Below are positions 31,348 to 39,979 of a stretch of DNA of 64,000 bases, piece by piece. The stretch is taken from positions 62,001 to 126,000 of the forward strand of contig NZ_MDED01000004.1 of the NCBI RefSeq assembly GCF_002939885.1. Direction: 5' to 3'. The notes beneath the pieces are model-generated. The model saw only the letters and a list, made by a program, of their open reading frames with translations. It searched no databases and was not told the origin of the DNA. The stretch's first letter is position 1, and the number at the start of each line of letters is the position of its first letter. A program made the position numbers and the translations under genes. This DNA is from Xanthomonas cucurbitae (lineage in GTDB: Bacteria; Pseudomonadota; Gammaproteobacteria; Xanthomonadales; Xanthomonadaceae).

Positions 31348-33617
31348 GTGAACGCATGACGCCGCGCCTGTTTTCCGTGTCCCTGCTGATTGGCCTGCTG
31401 GCCGGTTGCGCCACCACTCCGCCACCGGACGTGCGCCGCACTGCGCGCCTGGATCCGCAAGTCGGCGCCGCCGGCGCCACCCAGACCGCTGCCGAGCAGC
31501 GGGCCGACGCCAATGCCGACGCCAAGCCCAGCCCGGTGATCCGCCGCGGCAGCGGCACCATGATCAACCAGAGCGCCGCGTCGGCGCCGTCGCCCACGTT
31601 GGGCATGGCCAGCAGCGGCAGCGCCACCTTCAACTTCGAAGGCGAATCGGTGCAGGCCGTGGTCAAGGCGATCCTGGGCGACATGCTCGGGCAGAACTAC
31701 GTCATCGCGCCGGGCGTGCAGGGCACCGTGACCCTGGCCACGCCCAACCCGGTCTCGCCTGCGCAGGCGCTGAACCTGCTGGAGATGGTGCTGGGCTGGA
31801 ACAACGCCCGCATGGTGTTCAGCGGTGGCCGCTACAACATCGTGCCGGCCGACCAGGCATTGGCCGGCACGGTCGCGCCCAGCACTGCATCGCCCTCGGC
31901 CGCACGCGGTTTCGAAGTGCGCGTGGTGCCGTTGAAGTTCATTTCCGCCAGCGAAATGAAAAAGGTGCTCGAGCCCTACGCACGCCCGAATGCCATCGTC
32001 GGCACCGACCCGGCGCGTAACGTCATCACCCTGGGCGGCACCCGCGCCGAGCTGGAAAACTACCTGCGCACCGTGCAGATCTTCGACGTGGACTGGTTGT
32101 CGGGCATGTCGGTGGGCGTGTTCCCGATCCAGTCCGGCAAGGCGGAGAAAGTCAGCGCGGATCTGGAAAAGGTGTTCGGCGAACAGAGCAAGACACCCAG
32201 CGCCGGCATGTTCCGTTTCATGCCGCTGGAAAACGCCAACGCGGTGCTGGTCATCACCCCGCAGCCGCGCTATCTGGACCAGATCCAGCAGTGGCTGGAC
32301 CGCATCGACAGCGCCGGCGGCGGCGTGCGGCTGTTCTCCTACGAGTTGAAGTACATCAAGGCCAAGGACCTGGCGGATCGATTGTCGGAAGTGTTTGGTG
32401 GGCGCGGTAACGGCGGCAATAGCAGTTCTACGTTGGTGCCTGGCGGTGTCGTGAATATGTTGGGCAATAACAGCGGCGGAGCCGATCGAGACGAAAGTCT
32501 TGGAAGTAGCAGTGGAACAACGGGTGGAAGTATTGGAGGCGAGACTGGCGGTTCAAGTCAGTCTGGTGGACCTGGGGGCATTGGAGCAGGCGGTGGAAGT
32601 GGCATGCTCCAGCTACAGCCCAGCACTAACCAAAACGGTAGCGTAACTCTTGAAGTTGAAGGCGGCAAAGTCGGCGTTTCGGCAGTTTCCGAGACTAATA
32701 CGCTGCTGGTACGTGCAAGTGCTCAAGCATGGGGCTCTATTCGTGATGTGATTGAAAGGCTCGACGTGATGCCTATGCAGGTGCACATCGAGGCACAGAT
32801 TGCCGAAGTGACCCTGACGGGGCAGCTAGAGTATGGTGTTAATTGGTATTTCGAAAATGCGGTCAGTGCGCCCGTAAATGCGGATGGCACGGGGGGCGCT
32901 GGTTTGCCGCCAGCTGTTGGTAGAGGTATATGGGGTGATGTGTCCGGGAGCGTTACAAATAATGGTCTTGCCTGGACTTTCCTGGGTAAAAATGCAGCTG
33001 CAATAATTAGCGCGCTGGATCGTGTTACTAACTTGCGTTTGCTTCAAACTCCGTCGGTTTTTGTGCGAAATAACGCTGAAGCCACACTTAATGTTGGTTC
33101 TCGAATTCCTATCAATTCGACATCAATAAATACCGGATTGGGTAGTGATAGTAGTTTTTCATCGGTTCAGTATATTGATACCGGTGTAATTTTGAAGGTG
33201 CGTCCGCGCGTTACTAAAGATGGAATGGTTTTTCTTGATATTGTTCAGGAGGTTAGTACGCCGGGCGCGCGCCCGGCAGCATGTACCTCAGCGGCAACAA
33301 CTACTGTTAATAGTGCTGCATGTAATGTTGATATCAATACTCGTCGAGTAAAAACAGAAGCCGCTGTCCAGAATGGGGACACGATAATGCTGGCCGGTTT
33401 GATCGATGACTCGACCTCAGATGGTAGCGATGGGCTTCCAATTTTGAGCAAATTGCCGGTTGTTGGTGCGCTTTTTGGACGTAAGACACAAAATAAGAAT
33501 CGCAGGGAAGTTATTGTGCTGATTACTCCATCTATTGTGAGAAATCCTCAGGAGGCGAGAAAATTGACGGATGAATATGGTCAGAAGTTTAACGCAATGA
33601 GGCCGATAAAAAAATGA
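31344..33617 (+). CDS. xpsD: Type II secretion secretin XpsD (GspD)
   Basis: The 757-residue outer-membrane secretin starts with a lipoprotein signal (LLIGLLAGCATTPP, lipid-attached Cys near 20). N0-N2 domains follow, then a Gly/Ser-rich N3 insertion (about 350-420), then the secretin core (VEAQIAEVTLTGQLEYGVNW, LRLLQTPSVFVRNNAEATLNVGSRIPI, GDTIMLAGLIDDS, LPVVGALFGRK). The first two thirds use the high-GC codons of the neighbours. From about 32380 to the end the codons change abruptly to an AT-rich pattern while the frame and secretin motifs stay intact. That suggests replacement of the 3' part by recombination with a diverged donor. Confidence 0.95.
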   Translation: MSERMTPRLFSVSLLIGLLAGCATTPPPDVRRTARLDPQVGAAGATQTAAEQRADANADAKPSPVIRRGSGTMINQSAASAPSPTLGMASSGSATFNFEGESVQAVVKAILGDMLGQNYVIAPGVQGTVTLATPNPVSPAQALNLLEMVLGWNNARMVFSGGRYNIVPADQALAGTVAPSTASPSAARGFEVRVVPLKFISASEMKKVLEPYARPNAIVGTDPARNVITLGGTRAELENYLRTVQIFDVDWLSGMSVGVFPIQSGKAEKVSADLEKVFGEQSKTPSAGMFRFMPLENANAVLVITPQPRYLDQIQQWLDRIDSAGGGVRLFSYELKYIKAKDLADRLSEVFGGRGNGGNSSSTLVPGGVVNMLGNNSGGADRDESLGSSSGTTGGSIGGETGGSSQSGGPGGIGAGGGSGMLQLQPSTNQNGSVTLEVEGGKVGVSAVSETNTLLVRASAQAWGSIRDVIERLDVMPMQVHIEAQIAEVTLTGQLEYGVNWYFENAVSAPVNADGTGGAGLPPAVGRGIWGDVSGSVTNNGLAWTFLGKNAAAIISALDRVTNLRLLQTPSVFVRNNAEATLNVGSRIPINSTSINTGLGSDSSFSSVQYIDTGVILKVRPRVTKDGMVFLDIVQEVSTPGARPAACTSAATTTVNSAACNVDINTRRVKTEAAVQNGDTIMLAGLIDDSTSDGSDGLPILSKLPVVGALFGRKTQNKNRREVIVLITPSIVRNPQEARKLTDEYGQKFNAMRPIKK

Positions 33618-33666
33618 CGGTTTCGTTTTTATAGTTCATTTCACTAAGACGTAGGGACTAACCAGC

Positions 33667-33996
33667 ATGAAAATTTTTAAAAGAAATCGGATTATCTGTT
33701 ATCCGCTTACGATTTTTTTCTTGCTCTTATTTTTCTCGACAAATGTGCAAGCTGTCCCATTCAGTCTCCTTTATAGTGCACAAGCTAGCCATCCGGTTTA
33801 TGAAACTGCTCGGGTTAATGCGCTCAATACCGCGCTTACATATGCGTACTTTGACGGGTGGCTTGGCGCTACTAATCCTGCAGTTTCAAGTAAGGTTTGT
33901 CCTATGACAAACATCACGTGGTATAAGCCTAACGGTGCCGCAGGAGGCTATGTTGTAATCGTAACTGTTACATGCACTAAGCAGATACCTGGGTAG
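33667..33996 (+). CDS. Small secreted protein of unknown function
   Basis: The 109-residue product has a clear Sec signal (basic MKIFKRNRIICY, hydrophobic core LTIFFLLLFFSTNVQA, cleavage near residue 30). A mature part of about 80 residues contains two Cys and several aromatic residues. I do not recognise the family. The DNA is very AT-rich: only 18 of the 60 bases from 33661 are G or C. A ribosome-binding-like TAGGGA lies near 33652. It directly follows xpsD and shares its anomalous composition, so the two were probably imported together. It could be a periplasmic accessory or a secreted substrate. Confidence 0.72.
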   Translation: MKIFKRNRIICYPLTIFFLLLFFSTNVQAVPFSLLYSAQASHPVYETARVNALNTALTYAYFDGWLGATNPAVSSKVCPMTNITWYKPNGAAGGYVVIVTVTCTKQIPG

Positions 33997-34053
33997 TTAG
34001 AGAATTTATTTACATTAAGGGAAAATAGTGCACGCCTTTGTTTGGAGCTGTTG

Positions 34054-34893
34054 ATGGGTCAGGATCTACCCATCATTTTGGTTGGGGTTGGATTCGATGA
34101 GTTCCGGTTGGACGCTTGCCTAGGAGCGTTGGAATCGGCCACGCCGGCCGGCACGCGGGTGTGGCTGGCCGACGATGCGCAGGCCGGTCCGCGCGGACGC
34201 GCGGTGATCGAACACTGGTTGGCACGCACGCCGTTGCAGGCGCACCACACCCGTCGCCAGCGCATGCTGGGCGAGGTGGCGCATCTGGATGAAATGCTCA
34301 GCGCCTGCGGCGATGCCGATGTGGTGGTGCTGGGCGTGGATGCCTGCCCGCTAGCGGGCTGGCTGGGCCAGTTGAGCGCATGCTTCGCGCGCGATGCCGC
34401 CATCGCCACGGCCACCCCGTGGAGCAATGTGGGCGAAGCCTGTAGCTGGCCGCGCCTGGGCGAACTCAACCCCCTGCCGGAGGCTCCGGAACGGCTGGCC
34501 GCCGCCTGTGCGGCGATGCCGCCGCTGCATCCGGAGCTGCCATCGGCGGTCGGCCATGCGGTGTTGTTGCGCGGCAGTGCACGGCGCAAGGCCGGCGGCC
34601 TGGATGCCAGCAGTTACGGCTCCTGGTATGCCGCGCTGGTGGACCTGAGCCTGCGCATGGGCGGGCTGGGCTGGCGCAACGTGCTGTGCGACACCGCCTT
34701 CGTCGCCTCGCCGCATGAAGGTCGCCCGGCCGACGGCGACATGGACGCGCTGGCCACCCGCTGGCCGGCCTGGCACGCCCGCCTGGCCGGCTTCCTCATG
34801 CACGACCCACTACGTGCCCAGCGCGAGCAGCTGAGCCAGCTGCTGGCCGAGCTGCCGCCGCCGGACCCGCAGCGCACATTGTTTGGCCCGTAG
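34054..34893 (+). CDS. GT2-like glycosyltransferase protein
   Basis: The 279-residue protein resembles the GT-A fold of family 2 glycosyltransferases. It has a first beta strand (LPIILVGVGFDEFRLDACLGAL), LADDAQAGPRG near residue 42, and VVVLGVDACPLAGWLGQL followed by ATATPWSNVGEACSWPRLGEL. The last two resemble the NSDT...GWL...TPFSNN...SYP block of the family. The expected DxD is replaced by VDA, so activity is uncertain. I chose ATG 34054, with GGAG at 34044-34047. The first 80 or so bases are AT-rich like the upstream patch, then composition returns to normal. Confidence 0.65.
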   Translation: MGQDLPIILVGVGFDEFRLDACLGALESATPAGTRVWLADDAQAGPRGRAVIEHWLARTPLQAHHTRRQRMLGEVAHLDEMLSACGDADVVVLGVDACPLAGWLGQLSACFARDAAIATATPWSNVGEACSWPRLGELNPLPEAPERLAAACAAMPPLHPELPSAVGHAVLLRGSARRKAGGLDASSYGSWYAALVDLSLRMGGLGWRNVLCDTAFVASPHEGRPADGDMDALATRWPAWHARLAGFLMHDPLRAQREQLSQLLAELPPPDPQRTLFGP

Positions 34894-34933
34894 CTGCCTT
34901 GCAACGAAGATGGCAGCGCAGCACGCTCGTCAC

Positions 34934-34956
34934 CGATTCCCGATTCCCGATTCCCG
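34934..34956. repeat. Single-arm GATTCCC repeat
   Basis: Three tandem GATTCCC units lie between the convergent GT2-like gene and the UTRA regulator, ending just before the regulator's stop codon. Confidence 0.7.
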
Positions 34957-34959
34957 GCG

Positions 34960-35688
34960 CTACAGCGCCGAACGCGCCGGTGCCTGCGTGTGCACCACCA
35001 CGTCCAACGCATCGTGGCGCCAGGATTCGATATCCAGCTCCACCGCGCTGCCGTCCTCGGCAAAGCTCACCCGCTGCAGGCGGAAGCACGGGGTGCCGGG
35101 GGTGGACTGCAGCAGCACCGCCTGCGCTGGATCCAGCCCGGCCGGATGCATGGACAACTGGCTGCGGCTCAGGAACAGGCCCAGCTTCTGGGTGAACACG
35201 TTCGATAACGAGCCGGCCAGGTCGTGTTCCAGCAGGCCCGGCGCCCACGCGGCGCGCACGACATTGGTTTCCAGCAGCACCGCACGCCGATCGATCCAGC
35301 GCCGACGCTGCAGCACGAAGACCTGCTCCTGCGGGCCGTGCAGGCGCAGCGCGGCGGCAAACTGCGCACCGGCCGGTTGCAGGCTGGCGCTCAACAACTC
35401 GGTGCGCGGTCTGCGCCCCTGCGCAGCCACGTACTGCATGAACCCGGCGATGCTGGTGGGGTCGTAGCGCACGCGCGGTGCACTGACAAACCAGCCACGG
35501 CGATTCTCGCGGTAGATGCGGCCTTCGGCTTCGAGCTGCTGCAGTGCTTCGCGTAGCGTGATCCGGGTGCAACCGAAGCGCTCGGCCAGCGCGCGTTCCA
35601 CCGGCAGGCGATGGTCCGGGCCCCAGGCGCCGGCTGCAATCTGCGCGCCGATGGCATCGGTGATGGCGGCTTGGCGCGAAACGTTCAT
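34960..35688 (-). CDS. GntR-family transcriptional regulator, HutC/UTRA type
   Basis: The 242-residue protein has an N-terminal winged helix-turn-helix (residues about 10-72: LPVERALAERFGCTRITLREALQQLEAEGRIYRE). The C-terminal UTRA ligand-binding domain spans about 85-235 (LPxxRVSFAEDGSAVELDIESWR). It most resembles PhnF-like members. I chose ATG 35688; an in-frame reading upstream to 35781 has no support. It lies at the end of the kinase-TonB receptor-pnuC run on the same strand. A DasR-like operator in front of the kinase gene is its probable target. The ligand is unknown. Confidence 0.87.
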   Translation of the reverse strand: MNVSRQAAITDAIGAQIAAGAWGPDHRLPVERALAERFGCTRITLREALQQLEAEGRIYRENRRGWFVSAPRVRYDPTSIAGFMQYVAAQGRRPRTELLSASLQPAGAQFAAALRLHGPQEQVFVLQRRRWIDRRAVLLETNVVRAAWAPGLLEHDLAGSLSNVFTQKLGLFLSRSQLSMHPAGLDPAQAVLLQSTPGTPCFRLQRVSFAEDGSAVELDIESWRHDALDVVVHTQAPARSAL

Positions 35689-35793
35689 GCGGCGATCCGC
35701 CGCGAGGTGACACACAGCATGTGCAAGGTGATGACCAGAAACCGGCAAGGCCACGATGGTAAAGAAAGACCGCGGCCGCAAACCGGCCCTGAT

Positions 35794-36369
35794 TCACGCT
35801 GCGGGCATCGGGCCCCGCGCGCGTTGGGCGTTCCAGCTGCGCCAGCCGTACACGGCCAGCACCACGAAGCCGGCGTAGAGCAGGGCGGTGGGGTACAGCC
35901 CCTTGTAGACGAACACGCCGACGTAGACACAATCCAGGACGATCCACAAAACCCAGTTGGCGATGCGCTTGCGCGCCGCCCACACGCTGGCGACCAGGCT
36001 GAAGCTGGCCAGCGCCGCATCCAGCCATGGCAGCACGGCGTCGGTGCGATGGTGCATGTACGCGCCCAGCGCGGCGGCGAACGCGGCGCCGATGCACAGC
36101 GAGAGCCACAGCTCCGGCGGCGGCATCGGCAGCGGGCGGATGCGTGCCTGCATGCCACTGCTTTGTCGCCACTGCCACCAGCCATACAGCTGGGTCAGCA
36201 CGTACACGCCCTGTAGCAGCATGTCCGAATACAGCTTCCACTGGTAGAACAGCCAGGCGTACAAGGCCACCGCCACGATGCCTACCGGCCAGCACCAGCG
36301 GATGCGTCGCGCGGTCAGCCACACGCCCAGCAGGTTGATCACGACAGCGATGGATTCGAGCAACGACAT
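35794..36369 (-). CDS. pnuC: PnuC-family vitamin transporter (nicotinamide riboside or thiamine)
   Basis: The 191-residue membrane protein has six to seven hydrophobic segments and the PnuC hallmarks WPVGIVAVALYAWLFYQWKLYSDM near residue 27 and VYVLTQLYGWWQWRQ near 58. The C-terminal part KRIANWVLWIVLDCVYVGVFVYKGLYPTALLY is also typical. The family moves nicotinamide riboside (PnuC), thiamine (PnuT) or riboflavin (PnuX) by facilitated diffusion, with intracellular kinases trapping the substrate. The adjacent TonB receptor and APH-fold kinase suit a thiamine or riboside salvage operon. The substrate cannot be read from sequence alone. Confidence 0.87.
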   Translation of the reverse strand: MSLLESIAVVINLLGVWLTARRIRWCWPVGIVAVALYAWLFYQWKLYSDMLLQGVYVLTQLYGWWQWRQSSGMQARIRPLPMPPPELWLSLCIGAAFAAALGAYMHHRTDAVLPWLDAALASFSLVASVWAARKRIANWVLWIVLDCVYVGVFVYKGLYPTALLYAGFVVLAVYGWRSWNAQRARGPMPAA

Positions 36370-36566
36370 GCACTGCCTGATGGAAAGTGGAGAGCGGGGG
36401 AGAGGTGCAGCACAAGCAAAGCCGTGTTGCAGTTGTCAGTGGATGCTGCGCGATGCCCCGAGTCTGCGTGCGATGGAAACACGCCAGCGCCTTCGCCGCG
36501 GAATAAGCTGCTGCTGCCTTCAGCCGGTGCCTGAAACACGCTCAATCACAAGTGACTCGCTTCGAC

Positions 36567-36615
36567 TCCCTTCTCCCGCTTGCGGGGGAAGGTGCCCGAA
36601 GGGCGGATGGGGGCC
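36567..36615. repeat. Short intergenic palindromic repeat before pnuC
   Basis: CCTTCTCCCGCTTGCGGGGGAAGG forms an imperfect palindrome followed by TGCCCGAAGGGCGGATGGGGGC, a pattern I recognise as a common intergenic repeat of high-GC Proteobacteria. It lies between the TonB receptor end and pnuC. Confidence 0.6.
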
Positions 36616-36622
36616 GCAGACC

Positions 36623-38822
36623 TCAAAAATCCACCTGCACCGTCAGGCGCGCGGTACGTGGTGCGCCTGGGAACAGGTACGCATCGCCCTGGTACTCGCC
36701 CGAATCGCGCCAGTAGCGCTTGTCGAACAGGTTGTCCACGTTCACCCGCCGGGTGGTCGCCAGGCCGCCGACGGTGGTGGCATAGCGCGCCCAGATTGGC
36801 CACGGTATAGGCCGGCACGCTGGCGTTGCCGAGCCGGTCGGCGAACTTGCGCCCGCTGTACTGCAGGCCTGCCAGCACGGCCAGGCCATCGACGCCGGGC
36901 ACGCGGTAGTCGGCCTGCAGGCTGGCACGCAGCTTGGGCACGTTGATGGCCTGGTGGCCTTCGATGTCGGGGATGCCGGTGTCTTCGGCGCGCGCGCGGA
37001 TGGCCGCAACGCTGGCGAACAGGCGCAGTTGCTCGGTCGCCGCCCCATCGGCCGACAGTTCCAGCCCGCGGTTGTGCAGGCGGCCCTGCTGCACGAACCG
37101 CAGGCCGCCGTCGGCCTGCGGCTGGGTGAATTGATAGGCCTGGCGGATATCGAACAGCGCCGCGCCCAGGCGCAGGCCCTCCAGCGCGAACTTGGCCCCG
37201 GTTTCCAGCTGATAGGCGTTGGTGGGCGGCAGGATTTCATCGGCGTTGTCGGCAAACCATGGCGCGGTGCCGCCGGCGGCCAGGCTCTTGGCGTAGCTGG
37301 TATACAGCGACAGGTTCTGTTGCGGCTTGAACAACAGCGCCGCCTGCGGCAACACCGCGTCCTTGCGCGTGCGTCGCTCCAGCAGGCCGTCGCGGTCGAA
37401 GGTGCGCTCGTCCAGGCGCACGGCGCGTGCGCCCAGTGACAGTTCCCACAGGGCTCCCAGGCCGATGCGGTCGGCCAGCACCAGCGCGCGCTGGCGACTA
37501 TCCAGGCGGCGTTGTTTGGGGTCCAGTGCCACATCGGTCTGCGCAAAGACCTCCGGGTCGCGGTCGATGCGGCCGCTGCCGACGAACGCGTTGACCGAGC
37601 CGAAGCGGTCGATGGTGCGGCGCAGCCAGTCGCCGCCGATGCTCAGGTGATGCTCCAGCGGACCGGTGACCAGGCGGCCTTCCAGCGTGGCGCGCAGCTG
37701 ATCGTGCACGCGGGTGTCGTCGGGGCTGCGATAGTCGTAGATGTCGTACTCGCCCTGCGCGCTGAAGAAATTGGGCGTGGCGATGTCGGCGCAACTGGTG
37801 GCGCCATAGCAGCCCCAGGCGAACGCGGAGAAATCGTTGATCGCCGAACGGCTGCGCGATGCTTCTGCGGTGGCGCGCCAGTCGTCGTTGAACTGGTAGG
37901 CATAGCGCAGTTGCGCGTTGAGCGAGGCCATTTCCACCGGGCGCGCCCACGGCTGGTAGCCGAGCAGGCGGCGCACGTCGATCTCGCGTGGCACCTGCGT
38001 ACCGCCCAGCAGCTGGTACCCGGGCACCGAGCGCTGCTGACGATGCTGGTATTCAACGTCCAGCTGCAGCAGCGATTGCGGGGTGATCTTCCAGTCGCCG
38101 GCCAGCGACAGAAAGTTGCGATGGCCATCGGCATGATCGACATAGCTGTCGATGTCTTCGCGCGCAGCATTCACGCGCAGGCCCAGCGAGCGCTCGGCAC
38201 CGAACCAATCGCCCAGGTCGGCGGCGATATAGCGCGAGCCCTGCTCGTCGGTGCCCAGGGTCAGGCTGCGCACCTGCTCTGGCCGCTTGGTGCGGTAGTC
38301 GATCAGCCCGGCCGGTTCGTTGACGCCCGATTGCAGCCCGGACAAGCCCTTGAGCAGTTGCACCTGCTGCTTGTTCTCCAGCGCGATCGATTGCTCGCCC
38401 ACCGCGCTCAGCCCGTTGATGCGGTAGCTGTTGGCGGCATTGAGCGAATAGCCGCGCACTACGAAGTTTTCGTAGTAGCCGATCGGCGCATACGCATCGC
38501 CGGCCGAGGCATCGGCACGCAGCACCTCGCTGAGCACGCGCGCCTGGCGGTCGAGCAGTTGCCCGCGCTCGATCACGGCGATCGAGGCGGGTGCATCGAG
38601 CAGGGCGGTGGCGCCGAAGCCGCCCAGTGCGGTGGCGGTGTCGCCACGTTCGCCGCGTACATTCACCGCGTCCAGTTCCACCGCGTCGGCATCGGAGTGT
38701 TGCTGTGCCAGCGCGGGCGCTGCCAGGCAGAGCGTCATGGCGAGTGTGAGCGGGCAGCGGGAGAGCAGGGTGGGGCGTAATGCAGGCATGCGAAAGACTC
38801 GAGAGTAGGAGGAAGCGTTCAT
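36623..38822 (-). pseudogene. TonB-dependent outer-membrane receptor, frameshifted near its 3' end
   Basis: The gene encodes about 733 residues if one frameshift is repaired. The signal peptide (LTLAMTLCLAAPALAQ) is followed by a plug domain (APASIAVIERGQLLDRQ, GYYENFVVRGYSLNAANSYRINGL, QVQLLKGLSGLQSGVNEPAGLIDY) and a barrel. At about 36784-36791 the reading shifts: the observed GGCGCGCTATGCC probably lost a GC from a run of GCGCGC. The other frame continues with YATTVGGLATT, then VNVDNLFDKRYW, and ends RLTVQVDF with the terminal Phe of outer-membrane barrels. Without the repair the last barrel strands are replaced by about 75 unrelated residues. The start overlaps the kinase stop (ATGA). It resembles siderophore-type receptors; the operon suggests a vitamin. 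Confidence 0.87.
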
Positions 38823-39979
38823 GGCGAGCGGTGCGCGCGCGCGTGCAGATGCGCGAGCAGGTCCTGGCCATCGGCACTGGCGAACCAGTCCGCATGGCCC
38901 AGCAGGTAGCGGTGGTAGGCGATGTCCACGTTGTCGGCGGAGCGGGTGATGCCGGCGAAGTATTCGATTTCGCTCAGCGCAAAATCGGCATGCACGATCG
39001 GCAACAGCGCCGCCAGGCAACGCAGCTGCGCGCCCGTTAACGGCCGGTGCAGGGCGTAGCCATCCAGCAAGGCATCGAGTTGGGCGAGCTGGGGCCGCGC
39101 GCGTGCGCCAGCATCCAGCTGCAGCCAGGGCACCAGGTTGCGTTCGATGGCGGTGGCCAGATCGAACAGCGCGCTGTTGCAATCGCTCAGGCCGAAGTCG
39201 AAGATCGCGCTGACCCCGACGTGGCCGTCGGCATCTGTGTTCCAGAGCAGGTTGGACGCATGCCAGTCGCCATGCGTCCACAGCGGCGGCATCGCACCCG
39301 GCGCAGACAGCAGCGGCCAGGCCTTGGCATGCCAGGGCAACAGATGGGTGGTCAGGTCGCGTTGCCATGCAAAGCGCTGCAGGGCCGCCGCCAGGAGCGG
39401 CCGCGTCGGCAGCGTGCGCTGCAGCGCCAGCAGTGGTTCTGCCTGTGCGAACAGCTGCAGGTTGGCGACCAGCACGCTGGTGGAGCGCGGCGGCGCATCG
39501 AAGCCCTGCGCGGCGCGGTGCACCTGTGCCAGCGCCTCGCCTGCCGCCTGCGCATGGACGCAGTTGGCGAACGGCGTCCACGACAAGGCGTCGCGATACA
39601 GGTCCTGGCCGGCACCGACGCGTTGCACCTCATAGACCCATGGGTCCTGCGCCAGCGCAGTCTGGCCGCCGGCCGCATGCAGGACCTCCACCACCGGTGC
39701 GCCGGCCCAGCGCAGATGCGCCATGAAGCCGTGTTCCTCGCGCAAGGCTGCGGCACTGCGCACGCGGCGATGGTGGCGCTTGACGATCACCGGCCCGCTG
39801 GCGGTTTCGACCAAGGCGGCTGCGGAGAACGGACGCGCGCTATGCCAGCGCACCACCTCGCCACCGCCGATGCCGACGAACTGCTGCAGCACCTGCTGGA
39901 TTTCGTCCACGGTCAGCGCTGGCCAGTCCGGCAGCGCCAACGCCAGGCTCATGCCGTGGACCTGATGGATGGCACTCAT
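38819..39979 (-). CDS. Aminoglycoside phosphotransferase-fold small-molecule kinase
   Basis: The 386-residue protein carries the APH/choline-kinase active site: the catalytic loop WTHGDWHASNLLW near residue 232 (HGDxxxxN) and the metal site IFDFGLSD near 256. An N-lobe Lys lies in PVIVKRHHRR near 66. The fold includes thiamine kinase, choline kinase and homoserine kinase II. It is the first gene of a run with the TonB receptor (4-base overlap) and pnuC. I infer phosphorylation and trapping of the imported compound. A resistance role is unlikely. An operator-like palindrome lies 43 bases upstream of the ATG. Confidence 0.78.
   Translation of the reverse strand: MSAIHQVHGMSLALALPDWPALTVDEIQQVLQQFVGIGGGEVVRWHSARPFSAAALVETASGPVIVKRHHRRVRSAAALREEHGFMAHLRWAGAPVVEVLHAAGGQTALAQDPWVYEVQRVGAGQDLYRDALSWTPFANCVHAQAAGEALAQVHRAAQGFDAPPRSTSVLVANLQLFAQAEPLLALQRTLPTRPLLAAALQRFAWQRDLTTHLLPWHAKAWPLLSAPGAMPPLWTHGDWHASNLLWNTDADGHVGVSAIFDFGLSDCNSALFDLATAIERNLVPWLQLDAGARARPQLAQLDALLDGYALHRPLTGAQLRCLAALLPIVHADFALSEIEYFAGITRSADNVDIAYHRYLLGHADWFASADGQDLLAHLHARAHRSP

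Noticed and set aside
36546-39581. A single 1011-codon reading of the TonB receptor including both ends
   Set aside because: The N-terminal 250 residues are an out-of-frame reading of the kinase gene, and the last 75 or so lie beyond the frameshift; the real gene starts at 38822 and its natural end is in the other frame at 36623.
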